DNA from: Pohlia nutans
Taxonomy: Eukaryota > Streptophyta > Bryopsida > Bryales > Mniaceae
Direction of reading: 5' to 3'
Assembly: GCA_022496805.1 (NCBI GenBank)
Contig: CM040094.1
Span: 10,377,501 to 10,441,500, forward strand
Length of the DNA: 64,000 bases
The notes beneath the pieces are model-generated. The model saw nothing but the letters and a program-made list of their open reading frames with translations. It ran no database searches and had not been told where the DNA came from. Shown in pieces: positions 11,101 through 20,235 of the stretch. Made by a program: the position numbers and the translations under genes. The stretch's first letter is position 1; each line of letters begins with the position of its first letter.

Positions 11101-14100
11101 GGTAGGCCTACTTCTTCTCTCCAGCTTTAACAACTCAACCTTGTAGAACCAAGAAGCCCAAATTGAGCCTCATGTTTAAAAAACTGCTTAAAAAAAGATG
11201 TTATATGGACTTCTTTTTGTGCAACTTCATTTATTTTTTGAACAACACATGCAATGTTCTTCACGGATTCTAGTGATATGAAATTTAGTCTTCTTCCGAA
11301 ACTATTTGATCAATTGAATTTGACATTTGAAAACCATGAATCCTTGGTTCTTTAGGGGTTAAATATACAGAACTTTCAACAGCAAATGCGGTTGGAAAGC
11401 TTTTGCGTTATGGGCCTACAGAAATTAAAATAATGATATCAGCCGAGACCATATTCTAAGATAGTCAAATAGTGTAGGCTGCAACCAGAAGCACCTGAAA
11501 CCGAAAGACTTTTGCGAGGGAACTCAGATGAAGGGAGTGCAGAAGAAATTTCATTGAGAAGAAAAAGGAAGGCAACCTCTGCGGTATTTCCACCCACGCC
11601 AAGTTGGCCAAACTGATTCCCACCAAAAGCATATACATCTCCAATATCAGTGATGCACAGCGTGTGCCATAAGCCTGCTGCTATCCCTACCACGTTCAGT
11701 CCCCCCAACGCTGAAACACGACAAGGGCTCAGCTCGTCTTCGGTACTGGCTTGACCAACCTGAAACCAACAAGGGCAATATCCCAGCCTTTTAACCCCAT
11801 TCATATCTTCTTTCCTTAGTCGAAATCAAAATAAACAAATGTACAAAGAACAAAAACATGCGCATGCTTAACCCTTTAAGGACCAAGAAGGCCAAATTTG
11901 GCTTCATGTTTTTTTTAGCAGTTTTGAGTGAAGTTTCTATTGTTCAAATTTATTTATGTTTTTGGTCAATACATGCAATGTTCTTTACTAATTCTAGTGA
12001 TATGAAATTTGGTCCTATCTGAATCATACTTTTCATTCTATGAATGATTGAATTTGTCATTTTTAAACCATGAATTCTTGGTCCTTAAAGGGTTAATTTT
12101 CAAAAACGAACTCCTGAAAGCATTGAAATAATATACAACAAGGGGGTTGGGTTGTTGCAGGAATAACAATCTTCAAGCTCCAACTATTACTATGCCTCAG
12201 AACAATTCTATGCCAAAAGATCTGTTGGAACAGCAATAACTAGGATAAGAGTGTAGAAACAAACCTGACCATAGAGACCCCATCCAAAGGTTAACAAAGC
12301 TCCAGCATCTGTTATCAATTACCAATTTCCATCGTCAGTAGAGGAAGACAGATTTATCTAAAAAGTGCAATTGTCACATATTAGTAATGAGGAGATAAAA
12401 CGTTGCTAATGCACAGTGATGCAAGTAATGCCATGAACAAGTCCATCAATTTCTCTGGCATAAAATAGTTTCAGTAAACATACACGTGCCATGACCAGAT
12501 GGTAACAACTCACTCATTCACTCGATTAGCGGAAACCGTCCCAGAGTTATTGTCATGTTTGAAAGTCATGTTTGAAAGTGCTTTTTTAAGTAGGTCAGAA
12601 AAATACTTCCTTGTGGCTAATTTTATTTAGGTTGCAATGAACACATGCAATGTTCTTCAATCATTCTAGTGACATAATTTGGAACCTTTTTTAATCATGT
12701 TTCTTACAATATGGTCAATGAAATTGGCTCAAAGAAATACCAAACAAATTTGTATGACAACAATTTTGGGACGGAGGGAGTAGTTGAATATGGATTAAAA
12801 GTTGTGTACATACCTGTAATGACGGCACTGTGGCGGCCTCCACAAGCAATTGCTTTGATGAAGCTCCCAGGGATAGGAGCTCCATTTCCAGCCATACCAT
12901 TCTCTGGTGAATTAAAGCAAGAGATATGTTGCGGAGACGAAACAATCCGCATGCGAGAGCCCAACCCAAGTTGACCCTCACCTCCATAACCCCAGCCCCA
13001 CACTTGACCCCCATCTATTGCCAGAAATCCCGAGGTTAGGGAACATTCTGATAATACACGCTACATACTGAAGAAATCAATAAAAACTAAGTTTCAATTA
13101 CCACTATAGGAATCGACAGACTACAGTACAGAAGGAATTCAAAGCTACCGAACAATTTGTGAAATAGGTGGCCATGTTCCTGTTACGAGAAAGGATAGTC
13201 AACCCCTATGGGTTCATGGCTTTAAAATGAAAAAGTCAACCGGTCATATTGCAAAAAAAATAACTCAGATGGGACCAAATTTTATATCACCAGAATCTGT
13301 GGAGAACATTGAATGTGTTGGTCAAAATAAAATAAAAATTTGAACAAAATAAAGCTTACATAGAGTCTACTAAAAACAACATGAGGTCCAATTCGGGCTT
13401 CTTGGTCCTTCAGGAGTTAACCCCTAGAGGACCAAGGATTCATGGTTTTAAAATGACAAGTTTAAACGATCATATTGTGAAAATTATAATTTGAATGGGA
13501 CAAAATTTTATATCACTGGAATTAGTGAAGGATATTACATATGTTGAATAAAAAAAATTAGAAAATAAACAAAAAAGAATCTACATAAAACCTACTCAAA
13601 ATTACTGAAAATAACAGGAGACACCTGGTGGCCTTATGGTCCTTTAAGGGTTAATTGTGTAGACTTAAAAAGGTTGGGAAATTTATACTTACCTGACAAA
13701 GCCAACGTGTGACGTCCACCTGCAGCCACTGTACTGATCCTGATTCCAGGATCCAGATTCACCAAACACGGCGGAGCAAAAACATTTTCTTCAGGGGCAG
13801 TAGGACTTTCAGGAGACCCTCCATCTTCAAAGCTAACAGCCTTTCTTTTTTTGACAATTTCTTCTACACCTTTATTTTCAGTGGTTTTACACGTTAGATT
13901 TCGATGGCTTTGCCGCCCACTCTGCTTGACCAACAACCCCCCACTAGTACGCAAAGTTGGAGCCGATGCAGATGGTTTTGCAGCCACCACATTGCTCCTC
14001 ATTGGAGATAACTGTAAGCTTGTGCTTGGAGCCACTGCTTCGTCCCCCTGCTGTTCATTTTCGTCCAAATTGGATTTTACGTTCGGAACGCATTCGCTCC

Positions 14101-17100
14101 AGCCCCAAGTGTAAACTTCACCCTCTCCTGCACCCACAAACGCAATTATATTAGTCAAGCTATCCAAGACAAAACTAAGACAGTAGAGTTAACCAAAAAG
14201 TCAGCTCAAAGAGGAAAGTTTTAGCAAACTCCTCTTGAACTTCTCTTGAACTCATATTGAAATATAAATAGACCGAAAACTAGCTCATGATGAGTTGGGA
14301 GACAATCTAAAGCAAGCCACTGTCATTATTCTCCCCACCTCGCAATGACTCTCACACCTTCTACCAAACCTCCAAGCCCATGGTCCACAAGGGGACAATC
14401 TATGACACGACACTATTCAACCCAAGTATAGCTCACAAGAGAGGTTAGAAGTAGAGCAAAAAGGGAGGTTAGATGGGCTTCTTTTCGGTTAACTCTAGTA
14501 TCATATGGAACCTTTACAACAACCTTTACAACAAAGCAGTTTGGTTTTATTGCGAAACTGCTTGTTAGCACGTTAGTTCATATCATGCACGGGAAAGTCA
14601 GTGCTCTCTTCCGCTCTTTGCTTAATTGTAAGTCCACATATCAATAACGAGAATACTATCTTATCATGACAATAAATACTAGATTGCCAAGTCTTCTCCA
14701 CACACGTTACCAGATTCTGTACTTAACAAATAATGGAGAATCATGAGTATCATCAAATACTGCAGTCACTTTTAAAGCACACTAGACAAGATGAGAAGTG
14801 AGCTGGTATCAACGTGACAGCAATCAAGAGTACTACATGCACACCCTACATTATCTTATATGTCCTCTTTTGGACAGACCGCAAAAGATCAGCAAGTACT
14901 TTTGGATATTCCTGCAGTCACCAAATAGATAATCGACAAGGTACAATACACGCATGTTATGACTGCCATCCGACGAAGAACCATCAAACTTTAAATGACC
15001 TTCAAACACACGAGTGGCTTGATGTTCGAAGCAGTCAGTGCTACAGAGATGTACATCACGATTGCAGAAATTACTGCAATCATGAACAACGATCTACGCT
15101 ATCACTACTAGGATCATACACTCTGGGCTACGTTTGTTAGCAACGTTACAGTTTGTTAAGCTACATTTAGGAACCGTGATGTAGTAATAGCTACTCCACT
15201 GACGTTGCAGCAATCAGTGTATTATCCTAGTAGTGTAACCTGTTACTAATCCTCTCGAAGCGATCACTTAAAACCCTGTGCGATTACAAACCTGAGCCCA
15301 CCTAAAGGATGTTAAGATATCAAAACAAGTGAGAGAAATTATGTGACTGAGAATTGGTAAAGCTGGACTAATAGAAAGTTGCAATAGTCAAGGAATCTAC
15401 ATAGTAACAACTTGATAAAGCTGATCAACTGCAGTCTATCAGTCAAATACCTCGTCTAAAGAGGGTTCGACGCCAATAAACTGAGCAATCTAAGAGGTTA
15501 ACGATCAGGCAGTCTATTTAACGAGCTAATTGCTACAGTTCATCAAGTAGCAAATAAGGAAACCAGTAAAATGTAGAACAAGTTCATTCATTAGCTAATT
15601 ACTTGCATAATATATCCAGTTACTCTCTATCGGTTTACGTTGTACTTAACCTCACTGTTGTCTGCAAAGTGTGTAGTAATCGTACTGATTAGACTAATCC
15701 TAGAGCCAAAATGATAGATTGTCTGTCCCACTCTGACTTTCTCCTTACAATCAAGGAAGGCATCATCTGTAACAGCTTCACCCACCGTGCTCATCCTGTC
15801 GTCCAGGGATACAGGTTATGAGGCCACGCGGTGAGCTGAATGCAGGAGTTGCTCAAAAGCTTGACAGCTGCTCCACTCTTGGCATTATAAGCAAACTCTG
15901 AATATGCCAACTGAGCTGTGCAGAGACAGATAATCTCCCACTGCCATACATAATTCACTTGATAAGTGCACGGGACCGAGTGAGTGAGGCTCTTCCACTC
16001 CAGCTAGGCACACTTAAATTAGCTATCCACTCTAGACCCTGATAGGAGGTAGAGTAGATTCCAACTCTCCCACACAAACACATTCTCCAGTTTGTTCTGA
16101 GGCCATACAAGTTTGCACGCCAAACATATATGATAAGCTCGATGATAAGGCGTACATTCAACATGCGGCCTAGCTACATTTTTAACCTCGTGATAAGGTT
16201 CCCTCTAGCGATATCTTGGCCTATTGGTGCTATAACATCTCTTGGTCACTGAGGCAACACAATGCCTCTTCAGGTTTCTGAAAAATATTTTTTGAGTAAC
16301 AACAAAGAGTCTTTGCCATGTAACAGAGAATGCCATTTCAATCACGGGAAACCACAACCCTAACTTTTCTTTCCACCTACAGCACAAGTTAAAGAATCGA
16401 CTCTTTTTGAAAAGAATAAAAGGCAAGAAACACAATCAATTGGGAGCCCTCTCAAACAAACCGTGATCCTCCTTATTTCACTCCTCCCGACCATCATTGT
16501 GTCCAATTTCCACGCCTTTTCTTTCCACAATGCCAACAACCAAATAGGGAAAGAGAAGAAAAACGAAGCAAACAGCCAGCATGTTTTATACTACTATTCA
16601 AATCGCAACAAGTACTAACTGATTTCCATAAAGTCAGAGGAATTAAAAAACTGTTTTTAGAAGGGGAAGGGAAGCAGAAGCAAAATACCTGTAACAGCTG
16701 CACAATGTGCCCAACCTCCAGCGGCTTGAAGGATAGGAGACTCCGTAGGCAGTGGATACGGCTCAGGAACTTCCTGGGCAGGCATGAATAACCGCAATGT
16801 GAGGCACCTTCATATGCAGTTTCTCTCAGTCACAGTGCCAACAGGAGTAATTAACTGAAGATCATCTATCATAGTGAGAAAACCAATGTTTGCATGCCCT
16901 AATGGTGTTGAGTTTCGTGTACAGAAATTTAGACTCGTTAAATTTGTTCCATGGTTGCGCGGTTGGCATGCAGCGGCAACTGAAAAAACTGTAACCAAAG
17001 ACCACTCGGGTGGATGAGCCAGACAGTGCACAATAGATCTCCACCATCATTCATTCAAAAGCTGTACTGTAGTACTATCATGTCACATGCTACCCTTCTG

Positions 17101-18803
17101 AATGGTAAAGAATGTGAAATCCTTTAAGCAATATGGAGGACCACCACGCACCCACCCGTCGACTCAAACCATTTTCTGAAAACTATATTTTCCTAGAAGT
17201 AGAAGCTAGCTAGGGCAGGAAAACCCCTGATCCATGCCATTGATCTCCATGTAATTAATTAACTAAAATGCGCTCCAATGGTGCACTTACCTGCTGTTTG
17301 CCAGAGATTAGGTAGCACTGTCCTAGCTCTGTGGTAGAACCCCATGTATTGAGCTTACCGGATTCTGCATATCATCACCAAACACCACAGTCACGAGTAT
17401 ACTTCAATCATGCAAAAATCAGGGTGCATTCACAATATAACGAGCCAACCCCGCCCAAATCTAACGACTCTTGATGAGTGCTTAGAAAATTATATCTTCA
17501 ATTTATGTAGATATTGGAAAATTTTAAGAACATTTTGCGACATATTATGAACATTTTAGCACATTTTAGTCGTTTATTACCGACTGGTTACAACCATATT
17601 TTAGTTGTTTTGGAGTACCAATAACTTCTCAAACATCGTCACACTTCATTATATTGTAGAATGACATATAATATATGTAGTTACTAATTTATATTGCATT
17701 ATGAATTCAAATGATAAGACTATTGCTTAACAATCCGTTAAATCAATCACTGGTTACAATTTCCTTGGCTCGTTATACTGTGAATATACCCCACAACCTG
17801 ACTTCTTCCCCCCTCTTTGCCACATCACCTTCTTCTCAAATAAAGCACTGAAAAATCAGTCGTGTATGATTTGAATGACCATACAAGAAGCCAATTACTG
17901 TAAATAACATCTCGAGAGGGATCCAGTCTAATTTTTTGATCTCAACAAAGCTTTCCAGAGAAATAATACCGGTACATACAATCGGACGTTCTCTAAAATG
18001 ACATTCTGGAATGTTCTACACACTTTTCACACGATCAAACTGACGATTAAAGAAGTACGGTTGTAGATCAACTGCACAGGTAGGGATTTGAATTCAAAGT
18101 TGCACGATGGCACATGTATAATCTAAGGCTTCCAAACCGTCATTTCAGTTTTGACTGCGAATAACAATCACTCGAGAGGGATCCAGTCTAATATTTTTGA
18201 ATTCAACAAAGCTTTCCAGAGACATAATAATGCAATCAGACGTTCTCTAAAATGACATTCTGGAATGTTCTGCACACTTGCCATACATTCAAACTGACGA
18301 TTAAAGAAGTCCGGGTGTAGATCAGGGATTTGAATTCAAAGTTGCGCGATGGCACATAATAACCCTATTCCAAGCGCGCCATTTCAATCTTAACAAGGGC
18401 TGTGTATTTCAATTTTAATGATGGCATTAGTGAAGGCAGAATAATAGGTTGTTGGCAGATTAGGTTTCGAGCTTGCATTTGCAAAGGGGGATCAGGAGGA
18501 AATCAATCAAGCTCAAGAGCAACAAGAGAAGTTACCAGAGATGGCAATCCCAAAGCCGCAACCACCATTGCAGACGGTGAGCAGCGGGTCATTGAGCGGC
18601 GTGAGCGGCACGGGCGTGGGCTGCAACAGCGGCGCGCGCAGCGGGGACGCAGCCGGCAAGTACCCCCACATCCGCACGCTCGTCCCGGTGCCACCCTTCT
18701 TGCCGTTGTTGCCATTATTATTTCTTGTCACCCCCACTGCCGTCGCCGTCGCCGTCGCCGATGCTGCAGCTCCATTACTATTCCTCGCCTCATTATCTCT
18801 CAT
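8034..18803 (-). CDS. RCC1-repeat beta-propeller protein, ten-exon gene
   Basis: Coding exons in order: 18803-18536, 17364-17291, 16773-16689, 14127-13693, 13014-12814, 12308-12265, 11759-11577, 10792-10702, 9597-9554, 8156-8034. They sum to 1,548 nt: 515 residues plus a TGA stop, with every phase consistent. RCC1-repeat signatures are clear: WGYLP (46-50), GGWAHC, YTWGWSECVP, GGRHTLAL, WGWGYGGEGQLGLG (293-306), GGRHSAV, FGWGLYGQ, AGLWHT, GGNQFGQLG, CGARHSVV, AWGWNKYGQLGLGD across the exon 9/10 join, and CGWWHTL near the C-terminus. The fold is a beta-propeller; family members act as chromatin-linked exchange factors, signalling scaffolds or, in UVR8, a UV-B sensor. The start is the first ATG after an in-frame TGA. 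Exon 4 adds about 100 low-complexity, S/E/K-rich residues. The exon 7 donor is weak. The organisation resembles UVR8-like plant paralogues; the exact function is unknown. Confidence 0.88.
8223..8439. mobile_element. TTAA-bounded element, family B (intron 9)
   Basis: It starts TTAACCCATAAAGGACCAAG and ends AGTCTTTTAGGGTTTAA. Family B is about 230 bp, with the constant segments GGATTCATGGTTTTAAAATG and CATTG-ATATG near the centre. It lies 66 bp upstream of the exon 10 acceptor. Confidence 0.7.
8460..8666. mobile_element. Degenerate TTAA-bounded element (intron 9)
   Basis: It starts TTAACCCATAAACACTAGAG and ends GACGTTCAAGAGTTAA. It contains GTCCAGTTTCTGGATGC, a small palindrome near the tip also hinted at in family A. 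It is decayed. Confidence 0.45.
9331..9489. mobile_element. pogo/Tigger-like MITE (intron 9)
   Basis: A 159-bp unit flanked by TA has left end CAGTCTACCCTCCATAATGT and right end CATAATAGAGAGGGACAACTG-like sequence. CAGT tips with CCCTC and a TA duplication fit the pogo branch of Tc1/mariner. Confidence 0.55.
9554..9597 (-). CDS. RCC1 gene, exon 9 (44 nt micro-exon)
   Basis: It encodes GSGKIFAWGWNKYGQ (residues 461-475). The acceptor is GGTTTCAG and the donor is CAG|GTATGT. The repeat continues as LGLGD in exon 10. Confidence 0.85.
9664..10189 (+). mobile_element. TTAA element, family I copy (intron 8)
   Basis: From about 9740 the sequence matches the element at 39275-39822 nearly throughout, for example CCTTGGTTCTTGTGCAAGTT and AAAATAAGTAGAATCAAATA. 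It ends at TTAA at 10186-10189. The left tip is poorly preserved and its TTAA is tentative. Confidence 0.6.
10202..10568. mobile_element. PIF/Harbinger-like (Tourist) MITE, copy 1 (intron 8)
   Basis: The terminal inverted repeats are GGGCTGCTTCACACTATGG and CCATAGTGTGAAGCGGCCC. The right flank is TAA and the left is AAA, so the expected 3-bp duplication has decayed. It is 367 bp, with the internal palindromic motif GGCCTCTCGAC repeated. The copy at 21791-23243 lies in the opposite orientation. It sits in the intron between RCC1 exons 9 and 8. Confidence 0.7.
10702..10792 (-). CDS. RCC1 gene, exon 8
   Basis: It encodes TSPRLIDAPLLEDEAS through VACGARHSVVLT (residues 431-460). The acceptor is TGGTTCAG and the donor is ACAG|GTACAC. 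CGARHS is a typical propeller blade ending. Confidence 0.85.
11133..11362. mobile_element. TTAA element, family B copy (intron 7)
   Basis: The right end is CTTGGTTCTTTAGGGGTTAA. The left end is decayed (CAACCTTGTAGAACCAAGAAG-like). The interior shows the family sequence ACACATGCAATGTTCTTCAC. Confidence 0.65.
11577..11759 (-). CDS. RCC1 gene, exon 7
   Basis: It encodes VGQASTEDELSP through AAGLWHTLCI and GGNQFGQLGVGGNTAE (residues 370-430). The acceptor is GTTTCAG. The donor chosen, GAG|GTTGCC, is weak. It was preferred because it joins in phase to exon 8 and gives the AETSPRL junction expected for the family. A longer version ending at TCG|GTTTCA would also stay in frame and add 28 residues. 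Confidence 0.78.
11868..12096. mobile_element. TTAA element, family B copy (intron 6)
   Basis: This is a 229-bp unit starting TTAACCCTTTAAGGACCAAG and ending CTTGGTCCTTAAAGGGTTAA, a nearly perfect inverted repeat. It is one of the best preserved family B copies. Confidence 0.8.
12265..12308 (-). CDS. RCC1 gene, exon 6 (44 nt micro-exon)
   Basis: It encodes DAGALLTFGWGLYGQ (residues 355-369). The acceptor is GATAACAG and the donor is CAG|GTTTGT. It is required to join the frames of exons 5 and 7. Confidence 0.82.
12553..12780. mobile_element. Truncated family B copy abutting a Stowaway-type TIR (intron 5)
   Basis: From about 12580 to 12725 the sequence follows family B (ACACATGCAATGTTCTTCAA, then the CAATATGGTCAATGAAATT region). 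It then breaks off without its terminal repeat. The next segment ends ATTTTGGGACGGAGGGAG followed by TA, the classic Stowaway terminal motif. The other Stowaway end was not identified. Confidence 0.5.
12814..13014 (-). CDS. RCC1 gene, exon 5
   Basis: It encodes DGGQVWGWGYGGEGQLGLGS and onwards to ACGGRHSAVIT (residues 288-354), the clearest RCC1 repeat of the gene. The acceptor is GCAATAG and the donor is ACAG|GTATGT. A Stowaway-type TIR ends 34 bp downstream of the donor. Confidence 0.9.
13199..13420 (+). mobile_element. TTAA element, family B, first of a tandem pair (intron 4)
   Basis: It starts TCAACCCCTATGGGTTCATG (first T of TTAA mutated) and ends CTTGGTCCTTCAGGAGTTAA. The final TTAA at 13417-13420 is also the first base run of the next element. 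Confidence 0.65.
13417..13654 (+). mobile_element. TTAA element, family B, second of a tandem pair (intron 4)
   Basis: It starts TTAACCCCTAGAGGACCAAG and ends ATGGTCCTTTAAGGGTTAA. It has the same orientation as its left neighbour and shares one TTAA with it. Its right end lies 39 bp from the exon 4 donor. Confidence 0.75.
13693..14127 (-). CDS. RCC1 gene, exon 4 with long insertion
   Basis: It encodes residues 143-287. It opens with GEGEVYTWGWSECVP and closes with VAAGGRHTLALS. Between these lie about 100 polar residues rich in S, E, K and T, including a KKRK basic patch. They are outside the propeller pattern and probably form a disordered loop. The acceptor is GGTGCAG and the donor is TCAG|GTAAGT. 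Confidence 0.88.
14128..16688. other. Intron 3 of the RCC1 gene, no recognised element
   Basis: This 2.56-kb intron is less AT-rich than its surroundings. Neither strand shows a recognised domain, terminal repeat or RNA gene. The ORF at 14814-15140 has no recognisable motif. Confidence 0.5.
16689..16773 (-). CDS. RCC1 gene, exon 3
   Basis: It encodes EVPEPYPLPTESP through AAGGWAHCAAVT (residues 115-142). The acceptor is TGCCCAG and the donor is ACAG|GTATTT. GGWAHC is the usual RCC1-family strand ending. Confidence 0.85.
17291..17364 (-). CDS. RCC1 gene, exon 2
   Basis: It encodes SGKLNTWGSTTELGQCYL and a few more residues (90-114). The acceptor is ATATGCAG and the donor is CAG|GTAAGT. It was too short to appear as a long ORF and was found from the propeller motif and splice sites. 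Confidence 0.85.
17911..18392. repeat. Tandem duplication of about 260 bp in intron 1
   Basis: Two copies begin CTCGAGAGGGATCCAGTCTA at 17911 and 18171. They share TCTAAAATGACATTCTGGAA and AAACTGACGATTAAAGAAGT in the same order, with scattered substitutions and small indels. A single degraded copy of the GACATT-TGGAA-ATCCTGCACACTT part is also seen near 10575-10610. Confidence 0.8.
18536..18803 (-). CDS. RCC1 gene, coding exon 1
   Basis: It encodes residues 1-89. An N/A/T/G-rich low-complexity leader (1-42) precedes the first propeller strand VRMWGYLP. The donor is CTG|GTAACT and the exon ends in phase 1. The + strand ORF across the same bases is a low-complexity shadow. Confidence 0.85.
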
Positions 18804-18970
18804 TGCAACCCCAATGAGCCTCCCCGCCTTGTTTCATCACCTCCCCCTTCCACACAAACACCCCAAACACTAACCCTCAAATTTCACGTCCATCCCTTCC
18901 TGCAACTTTCAGACACCCCTACAACATTGGACGCAACCAACAAAATCGCCAAAAACAAACACAACAAAAA

Positions 18971-19139
18971 ACCCTCAAAGACTGATTCCGATCCTGCAGT
19001 GCCAAAATCCATCATCGCAAACCTCACAACACAAAACCCTCAAATACTGATTCCGATCCTGCAGCTTCAAACACTGCCAAAATCCATCATCGCAAACTTC
19101 ACAACACAAAACCCTCAAATACTGATGATTCCGATTCTC
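18971..19139. repeat. Short tandem repeats in the RCC1 5' leader region
   Basis: A unit of about 60-70 bp recurs two and a half times: CTGATTCCGATCCTGCAG, CAAAATCCATCATCGCAAAC and TCACAACACAAAACCCTCAA. It lies about 170-340 bp upstream of the start codon on the minus strand, so it is probably leader or proximal promoter sequence. Confidence 0.7.
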
Positions 19140-19215
19140 GATACCAACTTCTTGAATGAAACATCGCAATGCGAATGACTCCAAACTCACCACACAGACT
19201 CACGCGCTGGCCACA

Positions 19216-19216
<1 letters not shown>

Positions 19217-19249
<33 letters not shown>

Positions 19250-19250
19250 C
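19217..19250. repeat. TTGA microsatellite
   Basis: About eight TTGA/TTGG units lie upstream of the RCC1 gene. Confidence 0.85.
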
Positions 19251-19543
19251 GATGTTTCCGTTACTTATTAATACTGAAACTCCAGTGAGGGACGGAGTTT
19301 TGTTTCATAGAGCTACAACACCACGGGAGTTTACGTTATTGCGAGATGAAGGGTATTGATACGAAGCGCTGCAAGCAACATTGTAGGTGGCAGCAGCGGA
19401 GCAAGCGACAGATGGAGTGTTTGCCGTGACGGCGACGACGAGCCTGACGACTGACGGGGGACGTTAATGGAAGAAAGGAGGGTTAGTGCGTAACCGTACT
19501 TCTGCTTGCGCACGCAGCGATGAAATTGATCAGCGAGAAGAAG

Positions 19544-19847
19544 TTAACCCCTAAACGTCCCATGGAGATAGAATATACTCTGTCGTATAATTGGGATTGA
19601 TCAGCGAGAAGAAGTTAACCCCCAAACGTCCCATGGAGATAGAATATACTCTGTCGTATAATTGGGATTTTCTACCAACAAGAAACTCTAAATTGGGATC
19701 TCAGTAGCTTGTTAGAACCGCATTGATCTAAATTTTAACTTCTCTTTTGACCTCAAACCCATTAGAGGTGTGGATTCATTCCAAATACAATCAAAATACA
19801 ACGTATTCCACTGGCCACAAAGGCACGTTTAGACGTTTAGGGGTTAA
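19544..19847. mobile_element. TTAA element, family C, with a 71-bp tandem duplication of one end
   Basis: The full unit is 19615-19847 (233 bp), starting TTAACCCCCAAACGTCCCAT and ending GACGTTTAGGGGTTAA. Its left tip and flanking bases (TTGATCAGCGAGAAGAAG and the first part of the element) are repeated exactly 71 bp further left, starting at TTAA 19544. The element lies in the upstream region of the RCC1 gene. Related copies are at 36473-36705 and 48130-48591. Confidence 0.75.
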
Positions 19848-19879
19848 GTTACCGGAGATTGGGGTTTGGGCGGGGAGTT

Positions 19880-20135
19880 GGGTCACTTGGGTGGGGGGGG
19901 GGGAATTTGGTTGTTACAGGGAGATATTTTGGAGGGGTAAGTGGGGAAAGTGGCGTGCCAAGTCAGGCGGAGTGACAAACGGCGTGACGGGCGCGATTGG
20001 CGCGGGCGGGGCGAGTGCGGGGGCGCCAGGTAGCCAGGCCGTCGGGCGCTGGGTCACTCAGCACGTGTGGAGATCCACGTTGGACCGGCCAATGCAGGCG
20101 CCCTTTTCGATTCTAATGACCCCACCGGCACCGGC
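19880..20135. promoter_or_regulatory. CpG-rich block with G-box upstream of the RCC1 gene
   Basis: This block of roughly 250 bp is strikingly G+C- and CpG-rich in an AT-rich region. It includes a perfect G-box CACGTG (20062-20067), CCACGT and a CCAAT in GGCCAATGC. The position, 1.1-1.3 kb upstream of the start codon, fits a promoter-distal or first non-coding exon region. It could instead be an unrelated GC-rich insertion. Confidence 0.3.
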
Positions 20136-20235
20136 CCCATTTCATATCTTCATTGCCATCCACTGTTCGGAAAGTTTTTTGAGGCAACCAGTCAATGTCC
20201 TTTATTTTCCAAAAGCAACCGGTTTTTAAAGATTA

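Noticed and set aside
8034..18803. Naming the gene UVR8
   Set aside because: RCC1 repeats are shared by many plant proteins. The UVR8-specific GWRHT tryptophan pattern and C-terminal tail are not seen, so no symbol is given.
18402..19178. 258-codon + strand ORF
   Set aside because: It is antisense to RCC1 exon 1 and its tandem-repeat leader, is low in complexity and frame-shadow-like, and carries no domain.
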